DNA of 64,000 nt from Thysanoteuthis rhombus (Eukaryota > Mollusca > Cephalopoda > Oegopsida > Thysanoteuthidae): NCBI GenBank assembly GCA_963457665.1, contig OY735202.1, positions 54,109,631-54,173,630 on the forward strand, given 5' to 3'. Position 1 is the stretch's first letter. Every line of letters begins with the position of its first letter. Shown one piece after another: positions 10,886 through 25,000 of this stretch. The position numbers and the translations under genes were made by a program. Below the pieces are notes generated by a model, which saw nothing but the letters and a program-made list of their open reading frames with translations, did no database searches and was not told the origin of the DNA.

Positions 10886-12052
10886 ATCATCATCATCATC
10901 ATCATAATCATCATCAGTCTTTTAGCGTCCGTCGTTGGACATAGACCTTCCCCAGGATCCACCACATTTCTCTATCATGGGCGTCACAGTACCAGTATTT
11001 TCTGAACTCGTCTAGTTCATCTCTCCATCTTGTATTTTGTCGGCCTTGGTTTTGCATATGGTCTCTGGAGATCCATGTTTTGAGTCGTGATGTCCATCGG
11101 TTGTCTTTCATTCTTGCAACATGACCAGCCCATTGCTATTTGAGTTTTGTAATGGATTCTATGATATCTCGGACCCCTGTTTTCTTTCTGATATATTGTG
11201 CTGTCTTATGATCTCTCCATGTGAGGTTGAGCATGATTCTCTCATGTGCATGCTTCTCAGCTTGCAGGTTTGTCTCTTGGTTAGGTTCCATGTTTCAGCT
11301 CTATAGGTGAATATCGGGAGGATGCATTGGTTGTATACTCTTCTTTTTAGGATTATTGGTACCGACTTATTTTTGAAGGTTGAGTTTGCTTTGCCGAAGG
11401 CTTGCCATCCTAGGATGATTCTCCGCTTGATTTCTTCTTCTTTTGTGGGTTTCATAGAGATTCGTTGTCCTTGGTAAATGTAGTGGTCTACTTTGCTGAG
11501 TTTTGCATCTTCAATTTTGACAGTTATATCCTCATTTTTGATGTGGTTGTTACACATGACTTGTTTTACTGAAGTTCATGTGTAAGCCGACTCTTTTGCT
11601 TTCTTTGTTTAGTTCATCTAGCATCAGTTGGAGGTCGTATAGGTTCTCTGCAAAAAGGATGATGTCTTCTGCAAATCTAAAGTTGCTCAGATATTTGCCG
11701 TCTATTTTGATTCCTTTATTTTCCAAGTCCAGGTTACGGAAGATCATCTCGAGGCAGGCTGTGAAGAGTTTGGGTGAGCTGGTATTACCTTGTCTTACTC
11801 CTTTTTTGAGTTGGAAGGGTTCAGAGTCTTTGTGCAGCCAGATGAAGGAGTTGCTGTGATTGCATATATGTTGCAGTACTTTGACATATACAGGGTCTAC
11901 ACTTTGTAGGGTGATGGCCTTTATGACCATAGGAATTTCTATAGAGTCGAATGCCTTCTTGAATTCTACAAATGCTACAGCAAGTGGCATTTTGTATTCT
12001 GCTGTTTTCTCTTTCAGCTGGTTTATTGAATGGGGATTCAAATCATACAGCA
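10886..12052 (-). mobile_element. 5'-truncated, decayed non-LTR retrotransposon (second copy of the 1.4-2.7 kb family)
   Basis: Same family as 1427-2668, here uninterrupted and on the minus strand, so its 3' end is at low coordinates. The (ATC)n run at 10885-10915 is its trinucleotide tail. From 12053 downward it reads SINQLKEKTAEYKMPLAVAF, EFKKAFDSIE, GVRQGNTSSPKLFTACLEM and FRFAEDIILFAEN. Frameshifts then lead into 11557-11159 (YNQCILPIFTYRAETWNLT) and 11111-10914 (MKDNRWTSRL, GRQNTRWRDELDEFRKYW). The catalytic F-A-D-D is changed to F-A-E-D. The 5' truncation point is near the IN-QLKEK block, close to where the inverted piece of the first copy ends. Confidence 0.9.
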
Positions 12053-12376
12053 ATAATCAGCTAGCTAATCTTGCTGGCTGTTGGCATTAGGTTGGATATT
12101 CATTAGATCTTCTACTATACTTGGTTGATAAATTGTATGAAAAAAAGATTGGGATGCACATTATATAGCAATAATCAGCTAGCTGATATTGCTGGCTGTT
12201 GTTAGTGGGTTTGATCCTTGTTGGATCTTTCCCTATTGATGCTCTGATACGAAATTATGCTGTTAATATATATGGAAAAAAAAAGAATCAAGATGTCCCT
12301 TGCTGATCCTACTAGCCATTGTTAGTGGCTTTGACTTCATTGGATATCCCAGTATCAATTGGTTGATACCAACGTC
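12037..12376 (+). repeat. Tandem repeat, about 3 diverged units of ~105 bp
   Basis: Recurring order of blocks: GCAATAATCAGCTAGCT, a GCTGGCTGTTG block, a TTGGATCTT or TAGATCTTCTACTAT block, then GGTTGATA. Units start near 12045, 12165 and 12285, with the last the most diverged. Confidence 0.75.
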
Positions 12377-15300
12377 TGCAAATCTAATCTACTTATAAAT
12401 GAACAATGTTTTTTTTGTTTTTTCTTTCTGTAAGAATCAACTTTTTTTTAATTCAAAGGTAAAAATGTTGCTGAAAAAATGATCTCCTACTAACCATTCA
12501 AAATTATGGACTCTTCCAATGGAAGGAATTCAGTATTTTTTCTCATATCATAGAAATTCAAACATAACTGTGAATTCTTTCAGTCACTAATAAAATAAGT
12601 ATTGATATATATGATAATAAGTATCAACATAAAAATCTGCCAAAAGTGAGCTCCATCTAACAAAACATATTGCACTAAACTGAAAATAAACTCATCTAAA
12701 AACTTTTACACTCGAAACAATGATCAAAAAAAGTTTTGTTTTTTTTTGTAGGCAAGAAATTGTGGATCCAAACTTTTGAAAAAAAGTAGTAAGCTATATT
12801 ACTATATTAGAGTAATACAAATTTAAATTTAATTGCTTACATTTTAAGATAGATTCAATTTACATCATAGAATTTAAGCTTCAAATTTCAACAACTGCAG
12901 AAAATATTTCATGCATCAAAACGAATATATTAGATAAAAGTCAGTGATTGTGTTGAGAAAATATATACAAATTTTTCACCAATTTATAAATAAAACTTTC
13001 AAGAACATTTTCACGTGCCTCTAAATAAACTGCTGGAATGTATCTGATACTTACATCAAAGAATCCAAGGATGAAGGAGATAGGTATTTCTATCAACAAC
13101 TGCCACAACTTCAGATCCCATAACTGAAGTTCTTCTGAATGGAAGGAAATTCATGTTTCGATTATCTTTTCAAGTCAGGCTCTCAGTCATTGACGTCGTT
13201 GTCCTCATCATAATGGCAATAAGAAAAAAAATTAAAAATTTTTTTTATCCCTATAACCTACCATGAAGAAGGTTTCAGAGTAATTGGTTGTATTATGGTA
13301 TGAAAAATTCATAGCATAATACATGCTTATTTATTTGTATCAAGGCTTCAGTGTGTGTATGTGTGTTTGAGTGTGTGTGTGTGCGTACATGCATGTGTGT
13401 GATTGTGTGTGTAAATAATTTTTGCAAAATAAAAATCTACATATTTACTTATTTTTTTGTAAAAAATAGTTGATTTCACCTGATTTTTTTGTGAACTTTG
13501 GATCAAATCAAAACTATATACTTTTTCTATTTTTTGTGAAAAAAAGTAGATATATACTCTAAGTTGATTTGTTAGACTTTTGTAAACAAAAATACCTTGT
13601 TTATCTTCTTATTCATTTTTGTAAAAAGAGTAACAATGTAGTTCAAATTGTTTTGATTTATTTTTGTATGTAAGCTTTCAGATGAATAATTCCCATTTCT
13701 CAACCTCAAAAGCAAAAAATAAATAAATAGATAAATAAAATTAAACAAAAACCCAGCTTCTACTGCAGAAAGTGTTTAAGCTCATGATTTTTTGTAGTGA
13801 AAAATCCCAATATTTTAAATTGTTGAAAATGCCCCCCAAATTCAAATAAAGCAATACTATCTGATTTATAGCCATGTTCTCCACCAGATATTAGAAACTG
13901 TTAACCAAAACTGCCATCATGCATTCAAGCTACTTCAATGGAGTTATAAGGCTGAAGATTTGAACATTTATTTTGAGAGAAAAAAAAATCATCATTATGT
14001 TTGAAATTCCTCCCTAAAATAAGTTTTTGGTGAGGGTTTCAATTCATGATATGAATGTATCCCAAATCGGTCCCTTTGTTTATGTCCTTTCAAGCAACTT
14101 ATTGTTTCTTCTTTAGATTCGGAATTTTTTTGTGTTGACCGTGCAACTAAAAGTTAGAAAAGTGATTAATACCTTAATCACTCCTTTATTTTTAATTGAT
14201 CACCCAGCACGGCATGTTGCCAAAAGTTTTTGAGTGAGTCTGGCTGGCCAAATCTTTTGCTCACTGGTTGTACTAATGGAGCTTGGGGGCTGAAATTTCC
14301 CCCCCAATAAGATTTTATTGGGGGTACAATTTGCTATGTCGAATTTTTTTCTCAAATTGGTCCCTCAGTTTGTGTGTTGATTGATTTTTGAAAATTTATT
14401 GATCGCTAAATGCAAGAGGTCACCCCTTTTTCCAATTTTTTATTTGATCACCTGCATGCTGCTCAAAGATATGGACCACAAAATAGTTTCTACTGAGACA
14501 CAAACCCGACCTGTTTCTTTATTGTTTACTGCGTGCAGCAGGTGGGGAAAGGTCTGAAACAAAGAACATTGCAAACAAACTTGACTCTTACGGCTCAAGA
14601 AAATAGGCCTGAAAATCAGACCATTATATGCACTATTTCTTTTTTTGAGTAAAGATCTAGAAAGAGCAGAGAGGCCAACTTCATTTTCAAATTTATGTCT
14701 GAAATTAAATCTAAAAAACACCTATGAACATTTAAATTCTCAAGATGCATACCTAAAATCTATGAAATATATCATATATTATTAATAAATTAAATATGAC
14801 TAATCTTCAACATTCATTTTATTAAGATATTACTTGACTAGCTGAAGCCATGGAAATTTCACGGACGTTCAATTCTCTCATGCCTCTGCTCTTCTATGAA
14901 CTTATGCCCATATCTTCAGATTTTCTTTCTTATCCTTTCCAATCTTCCTCACTGGTCCATGATTATATCTGTTACACAAACTAACAAAAATTCCTACCCT
15001 GTCAGTAAACTACCTCTTTCTTCTTCTTCTGCCCTCTCACTTCATACCTCCTTATTAACTGCCCAACTTTCTTTTCCTTTCCCTACCCTCTCAGACTCTA
15101 CCTAAGTTTCTTTCCTTCTGCTCCTTCTCTCTAATTAAACTACCAAACCATTTTTCTCCCCCTTTCTTTTCCAATCTCCTTTTAAATAAAATATGGTATA
15201 TTCTAAACAAAAAGAAGACAATCTAATGTCAAACTCCCTTGCTTCATTAAAATCTAAAAAGTAAACCAAAGCAGAATTCATTTCTCTATACAATATTATT

Positions 15301-15600
15301 CCAAAATTCCAAATTCCATTTCAACTTCTTTATTAATAGTTCCCATAGATTGGATTCGCTAACTCTAGCAGAACAAGTCAATCTGAGTTAGGCTACTGGA
15401 GTGGGACTTTTTTGCGTATGTCACTGTGTCACTGTTATTTCTGCATGGCATCACTCGTTTCTCTTCTGGTCATTATCATCCGTCATAGTTGCATATGAAG
15501 CAAAAACTCAGTAGTTAGAGTTAGGCAAAAGAAAGAAAGAGAAGGCCTACCCAACCTAATGGTTAATCCACCACTACCGGCGGAAGCAAGGAAAAAAGAA
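12377..15600. other. AT-rich region, no gene seen
   Basis: Low-complexity A/T sequence with short homopolymers, and a GT-rich stretch at 13349-13411. Short open frames here (for example 14440-14721 on the minus strand and a CT-rich frame at 14896-15105) match nothing I recognise and have the composition of their surroundings. Confidence 0.6.
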
Positions 15601-15604
15601 AAAA

Positions 15605-15680
15605 TATGTTACTCCCAGCTGGATTCGATCCCCAAATTTACTGTTTAACCTAGACGACTGCACCACGGAAACACTACCGA
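15605..15680 (-). repeat. tRNA-derived SINE-like fragment
   Basis: On the minus strand TGGTGCAGTCGTCTAGG (15665-15649) resembles a pol III A box and GATCGAATCC (15630-15621) closely resembles a B box (GGTTCGAATCC), at tRNA-like spacing. The predicted structure is too poor for a working tRNA. A GC-richer tail continues to about 15540 (GGTAGTGGTGGATTAACC), as expected for a SINE body. The family cannot be named. Confidence 0.5.
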
Positions 15681-16269
15681 AGATTATGAATTAAACAGTT
15701 GGGCAAATACCTCAAAATCGCAGACAAATATCTACTGCCTTTTAAAAACTCCTGTTTTTATATTGTCAAATGGCTATCTTATTATATTAACTGTTTTAAT
15801 GACATCCTTACTAACAAGGTAATTTTCACCAAAAAGAAAAATAAATAAAATATGTATACTTGTAATTATATGAAAATAATATTTTTCATGACAGAATTAA
15901 AATGTTGACAAAAAAATAGAAATAATGAACCTGAGAAGCTAATTGACAAAACATGACGCAATGGAATCACTCTTTTTTTCTTTCATTCTCTGTGCTCTTC
16001 ACATCTTGAATTCAGACATCTTGAATTCAAGGTAAGACTTATTACGATGATAAGGTCAACTCTTGCAGCTTAACAAAATAATTATAATAGTTGTAGTATC
16101 CATCTACACTGAGGAAGAAGTCAAGATTGAATATATAGAAAGAAATAAAGATTTGCCGAAGAACAAAAGATAAGAAGGACACTAGTTTATTGTTATACTT
16201 ACGTTGTGAAATAAATTCTCTGCTAAAACTCGAAGTCCTATAAGTACACAAAAAGTGTTCACATAATTC

Positions 16270-19015
16270 TGACACCTTAGAAGGAAAATCATTCTACTCA
16301 TATTCGATCCCTTTAAAAAAAAAACTTTCCCCTTGATTTTGACTTCTATAAAAAGAAAAAAAGGCCCTCCTTGATTTCGACCCTTAAATGTAGAGGAACG
16401 TTCCCTTTTTATTTTAATTCCCCTTTGAATTTGTCAACTAAAAACAGAAGTTCCATTTTGATCGTTGAAAGTGAAGGAAATAAAAGTGGAAAAAAGGAAT
16501 CCCCTCTATTCTCGCACCTAAAAGGTCGGAAAAAGTGTTCACCTCCGATTTTGATCCTGAAAAGAATTCCCTCATGATTTTGACTCTTAAAAGTGGAAAA
16601 AAGAATTCTGACACGATTCTGGTCCCGGGAAGGAGAGAAAAGAATTCCTCATCAATTTTGAATCATATGTAGAAAAAATCCACTTCGATTTTTACACCTA
16701 AAAAAAAAAAAATATCCCACACCTGAAGTGGAAAAAGAATTCCCCTCAATTTTGTCTCCTTGGAGTGGAAAAAAAAGAAATCCTTCGATTTTCATGTCTA
16801 AGATTGGAACAAGGGAATTCTCCGTATATTCTCAACCCTAAAAATGTGAAAAAGAATCCAGTCTCCATTTTACGTGATAAATGCGCAAAAAACCCTCTCG
16901 ATCTTTAACTCTAAAAGTGGAAAAAAAATCCACCTCAAAAAAAAAGAAGGAGTATTCCCTCTTGATCTTGACCCCTAAAAGTGTGAATAAATCCACCTCA
17001 ATTCTGATGCCTAAAGATAGAAAAAATTCACCCACGAGTTTGATCCCTAAAAGTCGGGAAAAGGGTTTCCTTTCGACTATGTTCCCGAAAAAGTAGGGAA
17101 AAATAAAGAATTCCTCTATGATTTTAACCTCTGAAAGTTGGAAAAATAGTCCTACTCCGATTTAGATTCCTGAAGGTACAAAGAACAATTGCTGCGAGAT
17201 TTTGAGCCTAAAAGTAGAAAAAGATCCCCTTTCCATTTTGACCCTTAGAAGGTAAAAAAAATTCATCCTTAATTCTGACACTTGAAAGAATTTCCTATCG
17301 ACTTTAAACTCTGAAGTGGAAAGAAAAAATCTGCCCATATCTTGGACCCCTACGATTGGAATCCCCACCCCGATTCTGACTCCTAAAAGTTGGGAAAAAA
17401 GTTCTCCTTCTGATTTTGATCCTAAGAAGTTTAAAGATTTCCCCAATGATTGCTACTCCTAAAAGTGGATAGAAGAATTTCCCTGATGATTTTGACGCCC
17501 AAAAGTTAAAGAGGAGTTCCCCGATGAATCTGACCAGTAAAAGTGGTAAGAAGACTTTCCCCGATTATTTGGATTCCTAAAAGTTGAGAATTCTTCCCTG
17601 ATTTTGAGGCCCAAAAGTGGAAAAGGAGTTCCCCGATGATTCCCTCTCGTTTTGACTCTTGAAAGTGGAAAGGAAAATTACCCCATGATTCTGACACCCA
17701 AAAGTATAAAGAATAATTCCCCCATGATTTAGTAGAAAAGAGGTTCCCTCTTGATTCTGACAGCAAAATGTGGAAAAAAATTCCTCCATGATTCTGACCC
17801 TGAAAAGTTCTCGCTTATGATACCCAAAGGTGAAAAGAAGAATTTCCTGATGATTCTGACCACTCAGGGTGGAAAAAGGGTTCTTTCCATATTCCAACAC
17901 CAAAAAGTGGGAAGAAGAATTCCCCCATGATTCTGACTCCTGAGAGTGGAAAAATTATTCCTTCTTGATTCTGCCACCTAAAAGTTGAAAGAAGAATTCC
18001 TTCATGATTCTTACTCTTCAAAGTGGAAAAAGAGTTCCCTCTAGATTTTGACGAACGAAAAAGTGAAGAAGAATTCCCAAATGATTCTGATTCCGAAAAG
18101 TTGAAAAAAGTTCCCTCTCAATGTTGACACCTGAACATGGAAGAGAAAATCCCCCAATAATTCTGATGCCAAAAAGTAAAAAAAAGTTCCTTCTCAATTC
18201 TGTCACAAAAAAGTAAAAAAAGAATTCCCTGATGATTTTGACTCTTCAAATTGGAAAAAAAAGTTCCCTTTCGGTTTTGACGCCCCAAAATGGAGAAACT
18301 TCCCCCATCATTCCAACTCTTAAAAAGTTGGAAAAGTATTCCCCGAAAGATATTGACAACTAGAAGTGGATAAAAAATTCCCTCCCAAAAGTGCAAAGAA
18401 AAATTCCCCATGATTCTGACACCCAAAAGTGGAAAGAAAAATTTCCCCGATGATTCTGACGCCTAAAAGTTGAAAAGGAGTTCCCCGATGATTCTGACCC
18501 CTAAAAGTGGAGAGAAGAATTCCCTTGATGATTCTGACGCCAAAAAGTAGAAAATGAGTTCCCGGAAGATTCTGATTCCCAGAAGTCGAGAGAAGAATCC
18601 CCCGATGATTCTGACTCCTAAAAGTTGGAAAAAAAAAATCTCCCCGATGATTCTGACGCCCAAGAATGGAGAAAAGAATTCCCCCATGATTCTTACTCCT
18701 AGAATTTGGAATTCTGACGCCCAAAAATGGAGAAAAGAATTCCCCCATGATTCTTACTCCTAGAATTTGGAAATAATTCCACATGATTCTGATGCTCGAA
18801 AGTGGAAAAAAAATTTCCCCATAGATTCTGACTCCTCGAAGTGGAAAAGGAGTTCACTCTCTATCATGACGTCCAAAATTGGAAATGATAATTCCTGCAA
18901 TGATTCTGATTCCTCAAAGTTGGAAAAGAATTACTTCTCACTTCTGATACCCCAAAGTGGAAAAAAGAAATGAAGAATTCCCCCATGATTTCGACTCTGA
19001 TGCTTCTGACACCTA
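16270..19015. repeat. Decayed left flank of the satellite locus (38-42 bp units)
   Basis: Recognisable but strongly diverged tandem units, each with a GATT(C/T)TGA block, an AAAAGTGGAAA block and a GAATTCC or AGTTCC block. Unit length drifts between about 36 and 42 bp, and indels break every frame. Decay increases away from the core. Between about 17.6 and 18.4 kb two alternating unit types can be seen: type A with GAAGAATTCCCCCATG and type B with AAAGGAGTTCCCTCTCG. A local duplication of about 63 bp lies at 18648-18776. A 140-bp stretch at 18824-18963 recurs identically at 32189-32328. Confidence 0.9.
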
Positions 19016-22000
19016 GAAGTTGAAAAGGAGTTTCCCGATGATTCTGACTCCTAAAAGTGGAAATAAGAATTCCCTCATGATTCTGACTCCTAAAAGTGGA
19101 AAGAAGAATTCCCTCATGATTCTGACTCCTAAAAGTGGAAATAAGAATTCCCTCATGATTCTGTCTCCTAAAAGTGGAAAGAAGAATTCCCTCATGATTC
19201 TGACTCCTAAAAGTGGAAAGAAGAATTCCCTCATGATTCTGACTCCTAAAAGTGGAAAGAAGAATTCCTTCATGATTCTGACTCCTAAAAGTGGAAATAA
19301 GAATTCCCTCATGATTCTGACTCCTAAAAGTGGAAAGAAGAATTCCTTCATGATTCTGACTCCTAAAAGTGGAAAGAAGAATTCCCTCATGATTCTGACT
19401 CCTAAAAGTGGAAAGAAGAATTCCCTCATGATTCTGACTCCTAAAAGTGGAAAGAAGAATTCCCTCATGATTCTGACTCCTAAAAGTGGAAATAAGAATT
19501 CCCTCATGATTCTGACTCCTAAAAGTGGAAAGAAGAATTCCCTCATGATTCTGACTCCTAAAAGTGGAAATAAGAATTCCCTCATGATTCTGACTCCTAA
19601 AAGTGGAAATAAGAATTCCCTCATGATTCTGACTCCTAAAAGTGGAAATAAGAATTCCCTCATGATTCTGACTCCTAAAAGTGGAAATAAGAATTCCCTC
19701 ATGATTCTGACTCCTAAAAGTGGAAATAAGAATTCCCTCATGAATCTGACTCCTAAAAGTGGAAAGAAGAATTCCCTCATGATTCTGACCCCTAAAAGTG
19801 GAAATAAGAATTCCCTCATGATTCTGACTCCTAAAAGTGGAAAGAAGAATTCCCTCATGATTCTGACTCCTAAAAGTGGAAAGAAGAATTCCCTCATGAT
19901 TCTGACTCCTAAAAGTGGAAAGAAGAATTCCCTCATGATTCTGACTCCTAAAAGTGGAAATAAGAATTCCCTCATGATTCTGACTCCTAAAAGTGGAAAG
20001 AAGAATTCCCTCATGATTCTGACTCCTAAAAGTGGAAAGAAGAATTCCCTCATGATTCTGACTCCTAAAAGTGGAAATAAGAATTCCCTCATGATTCTGA
20101 CTCCTAAAAGTGGAAAGAAGAATTCCCTCATGATTCTGACTCCTAAAAGTGGAAAGAAGAATTCCCTCATGATTCTGACTCCTAAAAGTGGAAAGAAGAA
20201 TTCCTTCATGATTCTGACTCCTAAAAGTGGAAAGAAGAATTCCTTCATGATTCTGACTCCTAAAAGTGGAAAGAAGAATTCCTTCATGATTCTGTCTCCT
20301 AAAAGTGGAAATAAGAATTCCCTCATGATTCTGACTCCTAAAAGTGGAAAGAAGAATTCCCTCATGATTCTGACTCCTAAAAGTGGAAAGAAGAATTCCT
20401 TCATGATTCTGACTCCTAAAAGTGGAAATAAGAATTCCCTCATGATTCTGACTCCTAAAAGTGGAAAGAAGAATTCCTTCATGATTCTGACTCCTAAAAG
20501 TGGAAATAAGAATTCCCTCATGATTCTGACTCCTATAAGTGGAAAGAAGAATTCCCTCATGATTCTGACTCCTATAAGTGGAAAGAAGAATTCCCTCATG
20601 ATTCTGACTCCTATAGTGGAAAAAAGAATTCCCTCATGATTCTGGCTCCTAAAAGTGGAAATAAGAATTCCCTCAAGGTTCTGACTCCTAAAAGTGGAAA
20701 GAAGAATTCCCTCATGATTCTGGCTCCTAAAAGTGGAAAGAAGAATTCCTTCATGATTCTGACTCCTAAAAGTGGAAAGAAAAATTCCCTCATGGTTCTG
20801 GCTCCTAAAAGTGGAAAGAAGAATTACCTCATGATTCTGACTCCTAAAAGTGGAAATAAGAATTCCCTCATGATTCTGACTCCTAAAAGTGGAAAGAAGA
20901 ATTCCTTCATGATTCTGACTCCTAAAAGTGGAAAGAAGAATTCCTTCATGGTTCTGACTCCTAAAAGTTGAAATAAGAATTCCCTCATGGTTCTGACTCC
21001 TAAAAGTGGAAAGAAGAATTCCTTCATGATTCTGACTCCTAAAAGTGGAAAGAAGAAATCCCTCATGGTTCTGACTCCTAAAAGTGGAAAGAAGAATTCC
21101 CTCATGGTTCTGACTCCTAAAAGTGGAAATAAGAATTCCCTCATGATTCTGACTCCTAAAAGTGGAAAGAAGAATTCCCTCATGATTCTGACTCCTAAAA
21201 GTGGAAAGAAGAATTCCCTCATGATTCTGACTCCTAAAAGTGGAAATAAGAATTCCCTCATGATTCTGACTCCTAAAAGTGGAAAGAAGAATTCCCTCAT
21301 GATTCTGACTCCTAAAAGTGCAAATAAGAATTCCCTCATGATTCTGACTCCTAAAAGTGGAAATAAGAATTCCCTCATGATTCTGACTCCTAAAAGTGGA
21401 AAGAAGAATTCCCTCATGATTCTGACTCCTAAAAGTGGAAATAAGAATTCCCTCATGATTCTGACTCCTAAAAGTGGAAATAAGAATTCCCTCATGAATC
21501 TGACTCCTAAAAGTGGAAAGAAGAATTCCCTCATGATTCTGACTCCTAAAAGTGGAAAGAAGAATTCCCTCATGATTCTGACTCCTAAAAGTGCAAATAA
21601 GAATTCCCTCATGATTCTGACTCCTAAAAGTGGAAAGAAGAATTCCCTCATGATTCTGACTCCTAAAAGTGGAAAGAAGAATTCCCTCATGATTCTGACT
21701 CCTAAAAGTGGAAAGAAGAATTCCCTCATGATTCTGACTCCTAAAAGTGGAAAGAAGAATTCCTTCATGATTCTGTCTCCTAAAAGTGGAAAGAAGAATT
21801 CCTTCATGATTCTAACTCCTAAAAGTGGAAAGAAGAATTTCTTCATGATTCTGACTCCTAGAAGTGGAAATAAGAATTCCCTCATGATTCTGGCTCCTAA
21901 AAGTGGAAATAAGAATTCCCTCATGATTCTGACTCCTAAAAGTGGAAAGAAAAATTCCCTCATGATTCTGGCTCCTAAAAGTGGAAATAAGAATTCCCTC

Positions 22001-25000
22001 ATGATTCTGACTCCTAAAAGTGGAAAAAAGAATTCCCTCATGATTCTGGCTCCTAAAAGTGGAAAAAAGGATTCCCTCATGATTCTGACTCCTGAAAGTG
22101 GAAAAAAGAATTCCTCCATGATTCTGACTCCTAAAAGTGGAAAGAAGAATTCCCTCATGATTCTGACTCCTAAAAGTGGAAAGAAGAATTCCCTCATGAT
22201 TCTGACTCCTAAAAGTGGAAAGAAGAATTCCTTCATAATTCTGACTCCTAAAAGTGGAAAGAAGAATTCCCTCATGATTCTGACTCCTAAAAGTGGAAAG
22301 AAGAATTCCCTCATGATTCTGACTCCTAAAAGTGGAAAGAAGAATTCCCTCATGATTCTGACTCCTAAAAGTGGAAATAAGAATTCCCTCATGATTCTGA
22401 CTCCTAAAAGTGGAAAGAAGAATTCCCTCATGATTCTGACTCCTAAAAGTGGAAATAAGAATTCCCTCATGATTCTGACTCCTAAAAGTGGAAAGAAGAA
22501 TTCCCTCATGATTCTGACTCCTAAAAGTGGAAAGAAGAATTCCCTCATGATTCTGACTCCTAAAAGTGGAAAGAAGAATTCCCTCATGATTCTGACTCCT
22601 AAAAGTGGAAATAAGAATTCCCTCATGATTCTGACTCCTAAAAGTGGAAATAAGAATTCCCTCATGATTCTGACTCCTAAAAGTGGAAAGAAGAATTCCC
22701 TCATGATTCTGACTCCTAAAAGTGGAAAGAAGAATTCCCTCATGATTCTGACTCCTAAAAGTGGAAATAAGAATTCCCTCATGATTCTGACTCCTAAAAG
22801 TGGAAAGAAGAATTCCCTCATGATTCTGACTCCTAAAAGTGGAAAGAAGAATTCCCTCATGATTCTGACTCCTAAAAGTGGAAAGAAGAATTCCCTCATG
22901 ATTCTGACTCCTAAAAGTGGAAAGAAGAATTCCCTCATGATTCTGACTCCTAAAAGTGGAAAGAAGAATTCCCTCATGATTCTGACTCCTAAAAGTGGAA
23001 AGAAGAATTCCCTCATGATTCTGACTCCTAAAAGTGGAAAGAAGAATTCCCTCATGATTCTGACTCCTAAAAGTGGAAAGAAGAATTCCCTCATGATTCT
23101 GACTCCTAAAAGTGGAAAGAAGAATTCCCTCATGATTCTGACTCCTAAAAGTGGAAAGAAGAATTCCCTCATGATTCTGACTCCTAAAAGTGGAAATAAG
23201 AATTCCCTCATGATTCTGACTCCTAAAAGTGGAAATAAGAATTCCCTCATGATTCTGACTCCTAAAAGTGGAAATAAGAATTCCCTCATGATTCTGACTC
23301 CTAAAAGTGGAAAGAAGAATTCCCTCATGATTCTGACTCCTAAAAGTGGAAAGAAGAATTCCCTCATGATTCTGACTCCTAAAAGTGGAAAGAAGAATTC
23401 CCTCATGATTCTGACTCCTAAAAGTGGAAAGAAGAATTCCCTCATGATTCTGACTCCTAAAAGTGGAAAGAAGAATTCCCTCATGATTCTGACTCCTAAA
23501 AGTGGAAAGAAGAATTCCCTCATGATTCTGACTCCTAAAAGTGGAAAGAAGAATTCCCTCATGATTCTGACTCCTAAAAGTGGAAAGAAGAATTCCCTCA
23601 TGATTCTGACTCCTAAAAGTGGAAAGAAGAATTCCCTCATGATTCTGACTCCTAAAAGTGGAAAGAAGAATTCCCTCATGATTCTGACTCCTAAAAGTGG
23701 AAAGAAGAATTCCCTCATGATTCTGACTCCTAAAAGTGGAAAGAAGAATTCCCTCATGATTCTGACTCCTAAAAGTGGAAATAAGAATTCCCTCATGATT
23801 CTGACTCCTAAAAGTGGAAAGAAGAATTCCCTCATGATTCTGACTCCTAAAAGTGGAAAGAAGAATTCCCTCATGATTCTGACTCCTAAAAGTGGAAAGA
23901 AGAATTCCCTCATGATTCTGACTCCTAAAAGTGGAAATAAGAATTCCCTCATGATTCTGATTCCTAAAAGTGGAAATAAGAATTCCCTCATGATTCTGAC
24001 TCCTAAAAGTGGAAATAAGAATTCCCTCATGAATCTGACTCCTAAAAGTGGAAAGAAGAATTCCCTCATGAATCTGACTCCTAAAAGTGGAAAGAAGAAT
24101 TCCCTCATGATTCTGACTCCTAAAAGTGGAAAGAAGAATTCCTTCATGATTCTGACTCCTAAAAGTGGAAAGAAGAATTCCCTCATGATTCTGACTCCTA
24201 AAAGTGGAAATAAGAATTCCCTCATGAATCTGACTCCTAAAAGTGGAAAGAAGAATTCCCTCATGATTCTGACTCCTAAAAGTGGAAAGAAGAATTCCCT
24301 CATGATTCTGACTCCTAAAAGTGGAAAGAAGAATTCCCTCATGATTCTGACTCCTAAAAGTGGAAAGAAGAATTCCCTCATGATTCTGACTCCTAAAAGT
24401 GGAAAGAAGAATTCCCTCATGATTCTGACTCCTAAAAGTGGAAAGAAGAATTCCCTCATGATTCTGACTCCTAAAAGTGGAAATAAGAATTCCCTCATGA
24501 TTCTGATTCCTAAAAGTGGAAATAAGAATTCCCTCATGATTCTGACTCCTAAAAGTGGAAATAAGAATTCCCTCATGAATCTGACTCCTAAAAGTGGAAA
24601 GAAGAATTCCCTCATGAATCTGACTCCTAAAAGTGGAAAGAAGAATTCCCTCATGATTCTGACTCCTAAAAGTGGAAAGAAGAATTCCTTCATGATTCTG
24701 ACTCCTAAAAGTGGAAAGAAGAATTCCCTCATGAATCTGACTCCTAAAAGTGGAAATAAGAATTCCCTCATGAATCTGACTCCTAAAAGTGGAAAGAAGA
24801 ATTCCCTCATGATTCTGACTCCTAAAAGTGGAAAGAAGAATTCCCTCATGATTCTGACTCCTAAAAGTGGAAAGAAGAATTCCCTCATGATTCTGACTCC
24901 TAAAAGTGGAAAGAAGAATTCCTTCATGATTCTGACTCCTAAAAGTGGAAAGAAGAATTCCCTCATGATTCTGACTCCTAAAAGTGGAAAGAAGAATTCC

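Noticed and set aside
14440..14721. 93-codon minus-strand gene
   Set aside because: No family match, and composition is the same as the surrounding AT-rich sequence.
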